Source of the DNA: Candidatus Colwelliibacteriota bacterium
GTDB taxonomy: Bacteria > Patescibacteriota > Minisyncoccia > UBA6257 > Colwellbacteraceae
Assembly: GCA_028718505.1 (NCBI GenBank)
Contig: JAQULQ010000002.1
Span: 1-54,180, forward strand
Reading direction: 5' to 3'
DNA: 54,180 nt
The position numbers and the translations under genes are program-made. Position 1 is the stretch's first letter; the number at the start of each line of letters is the position of its first letter. Of this stretch, positions 46,123 through 54,180 are shown piece after piece. The notes below the pieces were generated by a model that did no database searches, was not told the DNA's origin, and worked only from the letters and a program-made list of their open reading frames with translations.

Positions 46123-47808
46123 ATGATAAAAACTCTCACGGATATTTTGCGCGAAGAATTACCCGATCTAGACTTCGACGTCCAGACCTCCAATGATCCG
46201 GAAAGGGGGCATCTTTCGACCAATGCTGCTTTTTTCCTAGCCAAAAGGGACCACGCCTCACCTATGAAAATGGCAGAGGAACTGCGCAGCCATCTGCACA
46301 AACACGCCCCCTCTGATTATTTTGAGAAAATAGAGATTGTTGCACCCGGCTTTATTAATGTTTGGCTGACGCCGGATGCCATTCGGAGTGAATTTAAGAG
46401 GATCTGCAAAACCAAAGTCTGGGGTAAAGGCAAAAAGAGAAAAGAGACCGCCATCGTCGAATATTCCTCACCTAATATAGCTAAACCTCTGCATGTCGGC
46501 CACCTTCGCTCGACTATCATCGGTGATGCCATTGCTAACATCTATGATTTTCTCGGCTACAGCGTTGTGCGCTGGAATTATATCGGGGATTGGGGCACAC
46601 AATTCGGCAAGACAATAGTTGCCTATAAAAAGTGGGGAGACAGAGAAAAAATAAAGAAAAGTCCCGTAGAAGAACTGAGCCGGCTCTATGTTAAATTCCA
46701 CGAGGAATTGAAACAGCATCCGGAGCTGGAGGATTCTGCCAGAGAAGAATTCAAAAAACTTGAGAACGGGAACAAAACGAACCTGAAACTTTGGAGATGG
46801 TTCAAGAAAGAGTCTCTTAAAGAATTAAGCAAAATATATAATAGGCTGGGCGTAAGGTTCAGCATCTACATCGGAGAGTCTTTTTATCAGGACAAGATGG
46901 AAGGATCTGTTCGTTCTCTGATCGTGGACGGATTAACTAAGGAAAGCGAAGGGGCTTTGATCGTGCCTCTCGAGAAATATGGCCTTTCGCCGGGCCTTAT
47001 CAAAAAATCTGACGGGGCCACCCTATATCTAACCAGAGATATTGCCAACCTAGAGTTTCGTTTAGATGAATATAAGCCTAGCAAGATAGTGTATGTGATA
47101 GCCAATGAACAGGCGCTACACCTTTCCCAGCTCTTTGCGATAGCGGATCTTAGGGGACTGGGGGAGGGCGTAGAGCTTAGGCACGTTAAGTTCGGCCTAG
47201 TCCTCGGGGAAGAGGGCAAAAAGTTCTCCACGCGTGAGGGAGGAGTGATCGAATTGGGCCAAGTACTCAACGAAGCCGTAAAGCGGGCGGAGCAAACCAT
47301 CAAAGAACGAAAAGCTTCTCTTACTTTGGTTGAGGCTAAGCGAGTCGCTCAAGCGATCGGAATAGGAGCAATAAAATATAATGATCTTTCTCAAAACAGG
47401 CTTTCCGACATCACTTTTGACTGGGAGAAAATGCTCAGCCTCGAGGGCAACTCTGGCCCCTATCTTCAATATACTTATGCCAGGCTCAAGAATATTCTTC
47501 GCAAGGCCAGAGTGGTGCCTAAACTGAAAGCATCCGCCCTAGAAGAGAACAGAGATTTTGCCATTGTAATGAAGCTGGCTGAGTTTCCGGAAGTGCTGAA
47601 AAGGGCCAGTCAGTTCTATATGCCCCATTATTTAGCTAACTACTTATACGAGCTGGCGAAAAAAGCGAATTCTTTCTACCAAAGCGAGCCAGTGTTGAGT
47701 TCAACGCCCGAATTTAGAAATGTCCGCCTCAATCTTGTCAAAGAAACCGTGAAAATCCTGAAAACCGGCCTTAATCTGTTGGGCATAGAGACGGTAGAGA
47801 AAATGTAG
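46123..47808 (+). CDS. argS: Arginyl-tRNA synthetase
   Basis: VEYSSPNIAKPLHVGHLRSTIIGDAIANIY, GAIKYNDLSQNR. Confidence 0.96.
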   Translation: MIKTLTDILREELPDLDFDVQTSNDPERGHLSTNAAFFLAKRDHASPMKMAEELRSHLHKHAPSDYFEKIEIVAPGFINVWLTPDAIRSEFKRICKTKVWGKGKKRKETAIVEYSSPNIAKPLHVGHLRSTIIGDAIANIYDFLGYSVVRWNYIGDWGTQFGKTIVAYKKWGDREKIKKSPVEELSRLYVKFHEELKQHPELEDSAREEFKKLENGNKTNLKLWRWFKKESLKELSKIYNRLGVRFSIYIGESFYQDKMEGSVRSLIVDGLTKESEGALIVPLEKYGLSPGLIKKSDGATLYLTRDIANLEFRLDEYKPSKIVYVIANEQALHLSQLFAIADLRGLGEGVELRHVKFGLVLGEEGKKFSTREGGVIELGQVLNEAVKRAEQTIKERKASLTLVEAKRVAQAIGIGAIKYNDLSQNRLSDITFDWEKMLSLEGNSGPYLQYTYARLKNILRKARVVPKLKASALEENRDFAIVMKLAEFPEVLKRASQFYMPHYLANYLYELAKKANSFYQSEPVLSSTPEFRNVRLNLVKETVKILKTGLNLLGIETVEKM

Positions 47809-47813
47809 GGCGT

Positions 47814-50768
47814 TTATTTCCGGATAGCGATAGTCAGCTCTCCTTTAAAAAGCTTTTCACCTTGGACAGCACTCTCTTTTCGTATTTCTTTGAGGTGGCC
47901 CAGTTCTTTGATGCGGTCTGTCTCTCGGCCGATGAGGTCCAATAACTTTTGCGAATCTGTTGTGTAAGCCAGGTCAACTTTTTGGCCGACATTGAGGCCG
48001 GCTTTTTTCCGGGCGTCTTGGAGTCCCCTCATGAGTTCTCTAAGTAAGCCCTCGGCCACAAGCTTTTCAGTCAGATTTTTATCCAGATAAACAGTCGCTC
48101 TGCCGACTTTAACAGAGACAAAGTTCTTCCCGGGCCTTTTTGTATAGAAGGAAACGCTCTCAACATTAATCTCGTCCCGCAAAAGCTCTGTGAGTGCCCT
48201 CTCTGTCTTTAGCTCATTGGTGCCCTTCAGCACAACAGCAGCCATGCGCTGACGCAAGGGCTGTTGGGCTTTAGCCCTAAGGGTGTGTACCGCCGACGCC
48301 AAGGTTCTGACAAGGCCCATTTTTTCCAAAAGCTTTTTGTCAGCGGGGGAAAGTGTGTGTGGACGCGGATAATTGCACAAGTGAACTGATTGCGGATCTT
48401 TAACCCCGCGTAGAGTGTGATATATGTGTTCGGCCGTGAATGGTAGGGTGGGCGCCACTGCCTGGCTGAACCTAAGCAGGACACTATGGAGTGTTGCCAG
48501 TGCCTTGGGGTCACCTCCCGCGAACCGGTCCCGGCTTCGCCTGATATACCAGGTAGATAAGTCTTCGACAAAAGGTTGGATAGCCCGGGTGGATTTAGGC
48601 AGGTCAAAGGTATCCAGGCCGCCGCTGTAGTCTTGGATAAATTGCTCGAGACGGATATTTATCCACCTGTCCAGAATATGATTCGAGGTACTCTTGGTCA
48701 GTCTACCCTGAGCAGAGCCGAAGGGCCTACCCTGAGCGGAACCGAAGGAGCGCCAATGGTGCAAGTCGGCGTATGTCAAAAGATATTTATGGGTGTTGTG
48801 CAGAATATTAACCGTGTTTCTTGCCTCTCGGATACCCTCCTCGTTCATATTGGGGTCTTCGCCCAGCATTACTTTACTGGCCGAAAAATAAAGTCGCAGC
48901 GCTTCAGCCCCGTATTTTTCAATGATCTGCCGGGGGTCTGGGTAGTTGCCGTAATTTTTACTCATCTTGCGTCCGTCGGTACCCATCAGCACGCCGGTCG
49001 TAATGACGTTGGTAAACGCAGGCTTGTCCCAAAGGGCGTTAGCCAGCACGTGCAGGTAATAGAACCAGCCCCTCAACTGCCCGGTGTATTCAATAATGAA
49101 ATCGGCCGGGAAGCCGGCCTCGAATTTTTGTTTGTTCTCGAAAGGATAGTGGTCTTGGGCGAAAGGCATTGAGCCGGATTCGAACCAGACGTCTAAGACT
49201 TCCTTAACGCGGTAAGCCTTCTTGCCGGAGGGCAGGGTCAAGACTACCTCATCGATACCGGGGCGATGTAGGTCATGCACCTTTTTGCCGGAAAGCTTTT
49301 CTAGCTCTGCTAGCGAGCCGATAACAGCGCGCTCCCCATCCCTAGTTTCCCAAACTGGGATCGGTACTCCCCAGTAGCGTGTTCTTGAGATTGACCAGTC
49401 AGGAGCATTATTAATGTTGTATTTGAATCGCTTTACGCCGAAGTGCGGAGGTACCCAATTGATATGCTCGTTTGCCTCAAGCATCTGTTTGCGGATAGGC
49501 CCGATTTTCATAAACCAAGAACTCTGCGCCATATAAATAAGAGGCGTAGAACAGCGGTAACAGTGGGGATAGGCATGAGTGATGGTCTCTCGGCGGATCA
49601 GCAAGCTTCTCTTCTCCAGGTCCTCTATGATCAATGGGTCTGCCTTCTTGAAGTAGAGGCTTGCCCAGGGATGGTCGAAGTGTTCTAAGAACTTTCCGTC
49701 TTCGTCCAGAATGGTCGGTAGGTTGAGCTTATGGGCTAATCCGAGATTAAAATCGTCTTCGCCAAAACCGGGAGCGATATGTACTACCCCCGTACCCTCT
49801 TCGGCGTTGGCAAAGCTGGCTCCCCAGACCCTGTAGTTCGAATCACTTTTTTCAACATCGATCTCGAAAAGGGGAATGAAAGATTTGCCGATCAAACTTT
49901 TCCCGGTAACCGTTTTGATCTTTTTCCAATGGCTGAACTCCGGATAGCGCTCCAGTGCCTTTTCGGCTAAGATATATTTTTTTCGGCCGTCAGTAACGAC
50001 GATGTATTTAATGTGTGGATTAACCGCTAGGCCATTGTTGGCCGGCAAAGTCCAAGGGGTAGTTGTCCAGGCTAGAATGTATGTCTCCGGAGAATCTTTG
50101 AGCGGGAAAGCGATAGTCACGGCCGGATCGGCTACATCTCGGTAGTTCTCATCGGTGTCCATAGTGACCTCAAATTTTGATAAGGGAGTAGCACAGCGCG
50201 GACAGTAAAGCGAGACGCGCCGTCCCTTATATATCAGCCCCTTGTTATAGAGCTCTTTAAAAGCCCAGATGACGGATTCCATGTAGTTCAAGGTGTCCGT
50301 GCGGTAGGGTTTGTCTATTTCAACCCAGCGTCCGATGTGGTCGATATACCAACGCCAATCTTTAGAACCTTTGGCTACGTATTGCCGGGCAGCCTTAATA
50401 AAGTTGCCGACGCCGTAGCGCTCAATGTCCTTTTTAACCCGTAGCCCCAGCTGTTCTTCAACTTTGTTTTCTGCGGGCAGACCGTGGACATCCCAGCCCC
50501 ACACCCTTGGGACATAACGTCCCCTCATTGTTTGATAGCGAGGAATAATATCCTTGGCGATGCTTGGCAGGAGAGTGCCGTAATGGGGCATACCCGTAAT
50601 AAAAGGAGGGCCGTCGTAAAATGAGAAGATCTTGGATCTCGGATTTTTGCGAAGACTCCTCTCAAAAATTCTATTTTTCTTCCAAAAAGCCAGTACCCTC
50701 TCCTCTTTTGCGAAAAGGCTTAGGTCGGATGGATTTGGGGCAGGATTTCGGACAGGACTTTTAGCCAT
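47814..50768 (-). CDS. ileS: Isoleucyl-tRNA synthetase
   Basis: FYDGPPFITGMPHYGTLLPSIAKDI, GWDVHGLPAENKVEEQLG, GRKMSKNYGNYPDP. Confidence 0.96.
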   Translation of the reverse strand: MAKSPVRNPAPNPSDLSLFAKEERVLAFWKKNRIFERSLRKNPRSKIFSFYDGPPFITGMPHYGTLLPSIAKDIIPRYQTMRGRYVPRVWGWDVHGLPAENKVEEQLGLRVKKDIERYGVGNFIKAARQYVAKGSKDWRWYIDHIGRWVEIDKPYRTDTLNYMESVIWAFKELYNKGLIYKGRRVSLYCPRCATPLSKFEVTMDTDENYRDVADPAVTIAFPLKDSPETYILAWTTTPWTLPANNGLAVNPHIKYIVVTDGRKKYILAEKALERYPEFSHWKKIKTVTGKSLIGKSFIPLFEIDVEKSDSNYRVWGASFANAEEGTGVVHIAPGFGEDDFNLGLAHKLNLPTILDEDGKFLEHFDHPWASLYFKKADPLIIEDLEKRSLLIRRETITHAYPHCYRCSTPLIYMAQSSWFMKIGPIRKQMLEANEHINWVPPHFGVKRFKYNINNAPDWSISRTRYWGVPIPVWETRDGERAVIGSLAELEKLSGKKVHDLHRPGIDEVVLTLPSGKKAYRVKEVLDVWFESGSMPFAQDHYPFENKQKFEAGFPADFIIEYTGQLRGWFYYLHVLANALWDKPAFTNVITTGVLMGTDGRKMSKNYGNYPDPRQIIEKYGAEALRLYFSASKVMLGEDPNMNEEGIREARNTVNILHNTHKYLLTYADLHHWRSFGSAQGRPFGSAQGRLTKSTSNHILDRWINIRLEQFIQDYSGGLDTFDLPKSTRAIQPFVEDLSTWYIRRSRDRFAGGDPKALATLHSVLLRFSQAVAPTLPFTAEHIYHTLRGVKDPQSVHLCNYPRPHTLSPADKKLLEKMGLVRTLASAVHTLRAKAQQPLRQRMAAVVLKGTNELKTERALTELLRDEINVESVSFYTKRPGKNFVSVKVGRATVYLDKNLTEKLVAEGLLRELMRGLQDARKKAGLNVGQKVDLAYTTDSQKLLDLIGRETDRIKELGHLKEIRKESAVQGEKLFKGELTIAIRK
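48703..48748. repeat. Tandem 2 x 24-bp repeat inserted in frame in ileS
   Basis: CTACCCTGAGCAGAGCCGAAGG (48703) and CTACCCTGAGCGGAACCGAAGG (48727); encodes FGSAQGRPFGSAQGR. Confidence 0.9.
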
Positions 50769-50798
50769 TAACAGTGGGGAATATATCCCAACTTGGGA

Positions 50799-51776
50799 TT
50801 AAATCAAACCAGCCGCTCGTTTTACATCAGCCAGTTTTTTTTCAGCGATCCGGTTAGCCGTTTTAGTACCAGCCTCAAGTGTGCGCATTACGCCCGCTTT
50901 ATTTTGCAGTAACTTTTTGCGCCTTTGCTGTATCGGTTTCAGGAATTTGATTATTTCTTCTGCCAAAGCTTTCTTAAATTCTGCGTACCCGCTGTTCCGG
51001 AATTTTTTGACGAGTTCATTGATGGGCCTACCCGATATCCCTGAATAAATAGAAAGCAAGTTAGAAACGCCCGGCCGCTTGCGCGGGTCATAACCGATAG
51101 TCTTATGAGAGTCCGTCTGGGCTGACGCGATTTTTCTGTGGACAATATCCGGCGGGTCCGATAGAAAAAGACATCCGGCAGGAATAGACTTAGACATTTT
51201 CTTTTTCGGGTCATTAAGGCTCATGATCCTCGGGGTCTGATTATGAAGAGCCTCGGGCTCAGTTAGGGTTTTGCCGAAACGTTTATTGAAGAGCTGGGCG
51301 ATGTCTCGAGTCAGTTCAAGGTGCTGCCTTTGGTCTTCACCGACGGGTACGAAATCGGCGTCATATATCAGAACGTCTGCCGCCATCAGGATCGGGTAGC
51401 CGAAAAGTCCTGCATTCGGAACGCGTCCTTCCTGCACCTTCTCTTTGTATTCAACCATGCGGTTTAGCTGGCCGGTGGAAGTCAGGGTGCTGAGTATCCA
51501 GGCCAAGTTGTTGTGTGCAGGAACGTGGGACTGCAGGAAAATAATTGATTTTTTCGGGTCCAAACCGGCCGCCATCGCGTCGATGGCCATGCCCATTATT
51601 TCTCCCCGTTTTTCTTTGGGGCTGTAGGGTATCGTCAGGGAGTGATAATCGGCGATGAAATAAAGTCTCCGGAGATTCTTCTTCTGCAGTTCAACCAACT
51701 GCTTAACGGCACCCAAATAATTGCCGATATGGAGTTCACCAGTGGGCTTGAGCCCGCTTACAACCGTTTTAAGCAT
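50799..51776 (-). CDS. trpS: Tryptophanyl-tRNA synthetase
   Basis: SGLKPTGELHIGNYLGAVKQ, PVGEDQRQHLELTRDIA, KKMSKS. Confidence 0.96.
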   Translation of the reverse strand: MLKTVVSGLKPTGELHIGNYLGAVKQLVELQKKNLRRLYFIADYHSLTIPYSPKEKRGEIMGMAIDAMAAGLDPKKSIIFLQSHVPAHNNLAWILSTLTSTGQLNRMVEYKEKVQEGRVPNAGLFGYPILMAADVLIYDADFVPVGEDQRQHLELTRDIAQLFNKRFGKTLTEPEALHNQTPRIMSLNDPKKKMSKSIPAGCLFLSDPPDIVHRKIASAQTDSHKTIGYDPRKRPGVSNLLSIYSGISGRPINELVKKFRNSGYAEFKKALAEEIIKFLKPIQQRRKKLLQNKAGVMRTLEAGTKTANRIAEKKLADVKRAAGLI

Positions 51777-51805
51777 GTTTTTATTATAGGGTTGATACGC
51801 CAGAT

Positions 51806-51841
51806 AACAAAAAAGAAGAGGCCCCGTTCAGGAGCCTCTTC
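51806..51841 (-). terminator. Intrinsic terminator downstream of mscL
   Basis: Minus strand GAAGAGGC-TCCTGAACGGG-GCCTCTTCTTTTTTG. Confidence 0.8.
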
Positions 51842-51859
51842 AGTCTGTGCCCGATCAGT

Positions 51860-52150
51860 TTATTCTTTCTTCTTGTCCAGCTTATCGAGTTTCAATCCCT
51901 TGAAGATAAAGTAAACTACGGCTGCGATTATCAGGAAATCGATCATCGCGGTTATAAATTGGCCGTAGGTGACCGGACCGATAGCCAAACTGCTCAAGCC
52001 TTCGGTTGAACCGAGGGCATAACCGAGCAGGGGTTGAACGATATCCTGGACGAATGACGAAACGACCTTGCCGATAGCCCCGCCTAAGATAAAGCCAACT
52101 GCCAGCCCGACCACTCCCTGTTCACGAATGAATGTAATGAAGCCCCTCAT
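51860..52150 (-). CDS. mscL: Large-conductance mechanosensitive channel
   Basis: REQGVVGLAVGFILGGAIGKVVSSFVQDIVQPLLG. Confidence 0.93.
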   Translation of the reverse strand: MRGFITFIREQGVVGLAVGFILGGAIGKVVSSFVQDIVQPLLGYALGSTEGLSSLAIGPVTYGQFITAMIDFLIIAAVVYFIFKGLKLDKLDKKKE

Positions 52151-52174
52151 AGGTAATTTTATGGAACGACCTTT

Positions 52175-53983
52175 TTAAATCTCGATGACTACAGGCAGAA
52201 CCATTGGTCTGCGGTGGGTCTTGTGGAAAAGGAACTGGCCGATCTGGTCGCGGAAAAGCGATTTCAGATAATCAGCGTCCAAGCTCTGGTGTTTGGGAAT
52301 GCGCCCGACGATACCTCTGACTTTGTGTCGGATGTCTCGGAGAAGTTCCTGGTTGTCCCTAAGGTAGATGAAGCCTCGCGAAATAATGTCAGGATTCTTC
52401 AGAACTCGGCCGGTGCGTCTATCCAGAGTGACTATCAAGACTATCATTCCATCGGTTGCCAGCATTCTACGGTCGCGCAGCACCACCTCCTCCACGTCGC
52501 CGATGCCTAGGCCGTCAACCATGACATAGTTAGCGGGTACGAATTCTTTTGTGACCTCAAAAGAATCTTTGGTAAGCAGAGCGATTTGACCATTATCCAT
52601 CATTTTGACGTTTTCTTCGGGTAGGCCTGTTTCCTCAGCTAATTTGCCGGCCGCAAAGCGGAAGTAGTAGTACCCATGTACGGGCATGACATATTTGGGC
52701 TTGAGGGTTTCGATGGTGAGCTTGAGGTCGCCAGCTCGGGCGTGTCCGCTAGAGTGGATATCGACGATCTTAACGTTGTGGATGATCGCCCCCTGGCGGG
52801 CCATATTATCGGTCAGAATTTGGACGCTTCTTTCATTGCCCGGAACGATAGATGAAGAGAAGATAACAGTGTCTCCTTTCTTGAGCTGAACATAACGGTG
52901 TTCCCCGTTCACTATTCGTGTTAGGCCTGCATTCGACTCTCCTTGGGCGCCGGTCGATAGGAGCATCAGCTTGTCGTCCTTATATTTGTTGAATTCTTGA
53001 ACGGGGATAAGGGTACCTTCTTTGAACTTTATGTAGCCGAGAGCCTTGGCAGCATCTACATTCTCTCTCATGGAGCGGCCGTTGATGGCTACTTTGCGCC
53101 CCTGTTTCTCGGCCATCTTAATGAACTCAGCAATGCGGGTGAGCATCGAAGAAAAAGTCGTGATGAGAACACGTCCCTTAGCATTCTTCAGGAGCTCTTC
53201 GATATTTTCCTCAACGACATATTCAGGCATGTTATGCCCTTCCTCTAAAGCATTAGTGGAATCCATCATGAAAGTGTGGACACCCATCCTGCCGACCCGC
53301 TGGACCTCGTCGAACTGGTAGATATTACCCTCCCTGTCTCGGTCGAGTTTAAAGTCGCCGAAGTGGACGATATTACCGACGGGAGTTTTTAAAATAACCC
53401 CCATCGAATCCGGAATGGTGTGTTCGACGCCGAAGAACTCAAGGTCAAAGTATCTCCCCACGTTCTTTTTCTCTCCGTATTTGACCTCAATGATGTTGGG
53501 TTTAGGGGCATTGGGGAACTCCGCCTGCCGCCTTTCTATCAGAACCTTAGTCAGCTTAAGAGTATAAAGCGGAGGATTGCCTAATCGGCCGAGGAGATAG
53601 GGGATAGCGCCGATGTGGTCAAGATGGCCGTGGGTAATGATGACCGCCCGGATTTTATCCTTCACAGGCTCGAGGGAAGCAATGTTCGGGATGATGTAGT
53701 CGATACCTGGAGTTTCTTCCTCTGGGAACTGAAATCCCATGTCAACGATAACTATTTCATCTTCATATTCGAAATAGTTCATGTTCCGGCCGATCTCTTC
53801 CAGACCCCCGAGCGGAACAATGCGCAAGCGCTCCTCGCCCTTTTTCGGCATTTTTTGAGAAACAGTTTTCTCAGCTGCTTTGCCGGCAGCCCCTTTTGTA
53901 GTTTTTCTGGCAGCCGCCCTAGCCGAAGAGGCAGTGCGTGTGCCAGAGACCCGAATACGGGTCGATCTAGTTTTTATTGGCAT
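52175..53983 (-). CDS. rnj: Ribonuclease J
   Basis: RIVPLGGLEEIGRNMNYFEYEDEIVIVDMGFQFPEE, ITHGHLDHIGAIPYLL, HSSGHARAGDLKL. Confidence 0.95.
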   Translation of the reverse strand: MPIKTRSTRIRVSGTRTASSARAAARKTTKGAAGKAAEKTVSQKMPKKGEERLRIVPLGGLEEIGRNMNYFEYEDEIVIVDMGFQFPEEETPGIDYIIPNIASLEPVKDKIRAVIITHGHLDHIGAIPYLLGRLGNPPLYTLKLTKVLIERRQAEFPNAPKPNIIEVKYGEKKNVGRYFDLEFFGVEHTIPDSMGVILKTPVGNIVHFGDFKLDRDREGNIYQFDEVQRVGRMGVHTFMMDSTNALEEGHNMPEYVVEENIEELLKNAKGRVLITTFSSMLTRIAEFIKMAEKQGRKVAINGRSMRENVDAAKALGYIKFKEGTLIPVQEFNKYKDDKLMLLSTGAQGESNAGLTRIVNGEHRYVQLKKGDTVIFSSSIVPGNERSVQILTDNMARQGAIIHNVKIVDIHSSGHARAGDLKLTIETLKPKYVMPVHGYYYFRFAAGKLAEETGLPEENVKMMDNGQIALLTKDSFEVTKEFVPANYVMVDGLGIGDVEEVVLRDRRMLATDGMIVLIVTLDRRTGRVLKNPDIISRGFIYLRDNQELLRDIRHKVRGIVGRIPKHQSLDADYLKSLFRDQIGQFLFHKTHRRPMVLPVVIEI

Positions 53984-53985
53984 AG

Positions 53986-54069
53986 TGCCCAGGGCGGGAT
54001 TCGAACCCGCACTTCCCGAGGGAAACTAGTCCCTGAAACTAGCGCGTCTGCCAGTTCCGCCACCTGGGC
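53986..54069 (-). tRNA. tRNA-Leu (anticodon CAG)
   Basis: 84-nt class II tRNA, GCCCAGG/CCTGGGC acceptor, CTAGT-TTCAGGG-ACTAG anticodon arm, long variable arm. Confidence 0.92.
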
Positions 54070-54180
54070 TTCTTTATTAATATACTGACTTGTGTGCGGG
54101 TGACTTACCCTGCGCCGTGTTTTTGTGCAGAACAAAAGCTCAGCCGCCGCCACACGCTTAATCTATGCAAAAACTAAAAG

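Noticed and set aside
48227-49172. ORFs overlapping ileS (126 aa minus, 198 aa plus)
   Set aside because: Alternative-frame or antisense artefacts within IleRS
1-54180. CRISPR array, transposase, toxin-antitoxin pair or rRNA operon
   Set aside because: No regularly spaced repeats, no DDE/HUH/TnpB-like ORF, no recognisable TA pair and no rRNA sequence were seen

Overview
The window is a gene-dense chromosomal segment that looks like a Candidate Phyla Radiation (Patescibacteria/Parcubacteria-type) genome. That call is an inference from compact genes, shortened YebC/UvrD homologues, a stand-alone PolA-type 5'-3' exonuclease, a UAU tRNA-Ile, and a chromosomal VirB4/PrgI/VirB6 cluster. Recognisable content: the ftsH 3' end, a tRNA cluster, uppS, yraN, rpsT, holA, mutM, a histidine kinase, tsaE, ruvB, pilB, yebC, ruvC, a PBP1-type gene, the dnaN-dnaA | rpmH-rnpA-yidC-jag origin block, the T4SS-like cluster, rsmA, a uvrD-like helicase, LysM/M23, comM, ruvA, a murE-like gene, a beta-CASP hydrolase, a CPA2 antiporter, a type-4 UDG, polX, infC-rpmI-rplT, ssrA-smpB, argS, ileS, trpS, mscL, rnj and tRNA-Leu. 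The parts least explained by standard annotation are: (1) two tandem one-gene cassettes (~43.9-45.25 kb) abutting the 3' end of ssrA. Each has an almost identical promoter, a 5'UTR hairpin, an SD and a conserved 76-nt downstream element. One encodes a lipoprotein resembling the 'beta-sandwich lipoprotein' of actinobacteriophages, in GC-rich codons unlike its neighbours. (2) A predicted free-standing ~134-nt structured RNA (9874-10007, +) with a TTGACA-N17-TATTTT promoter placed exactly at its 5' end. (3) A tRNA-Ile(UAU) at the tip of a perfect 24-bp helix, lying inside the two halves of another, degenerate tRNA. (4) A LAGLIDADG ORF bracketed within 2 bp by 12-bp direct repeats, beside a DnaA-box-like cluster. 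(5) An in-frame tandem repeat insertion in IleRS, and an unusual tmRNA tag (ANLNRQPALAYA). No CRISPR array, rRNA or recognisable transposase was seen. All calls come from reading the sequence; no searches were run.
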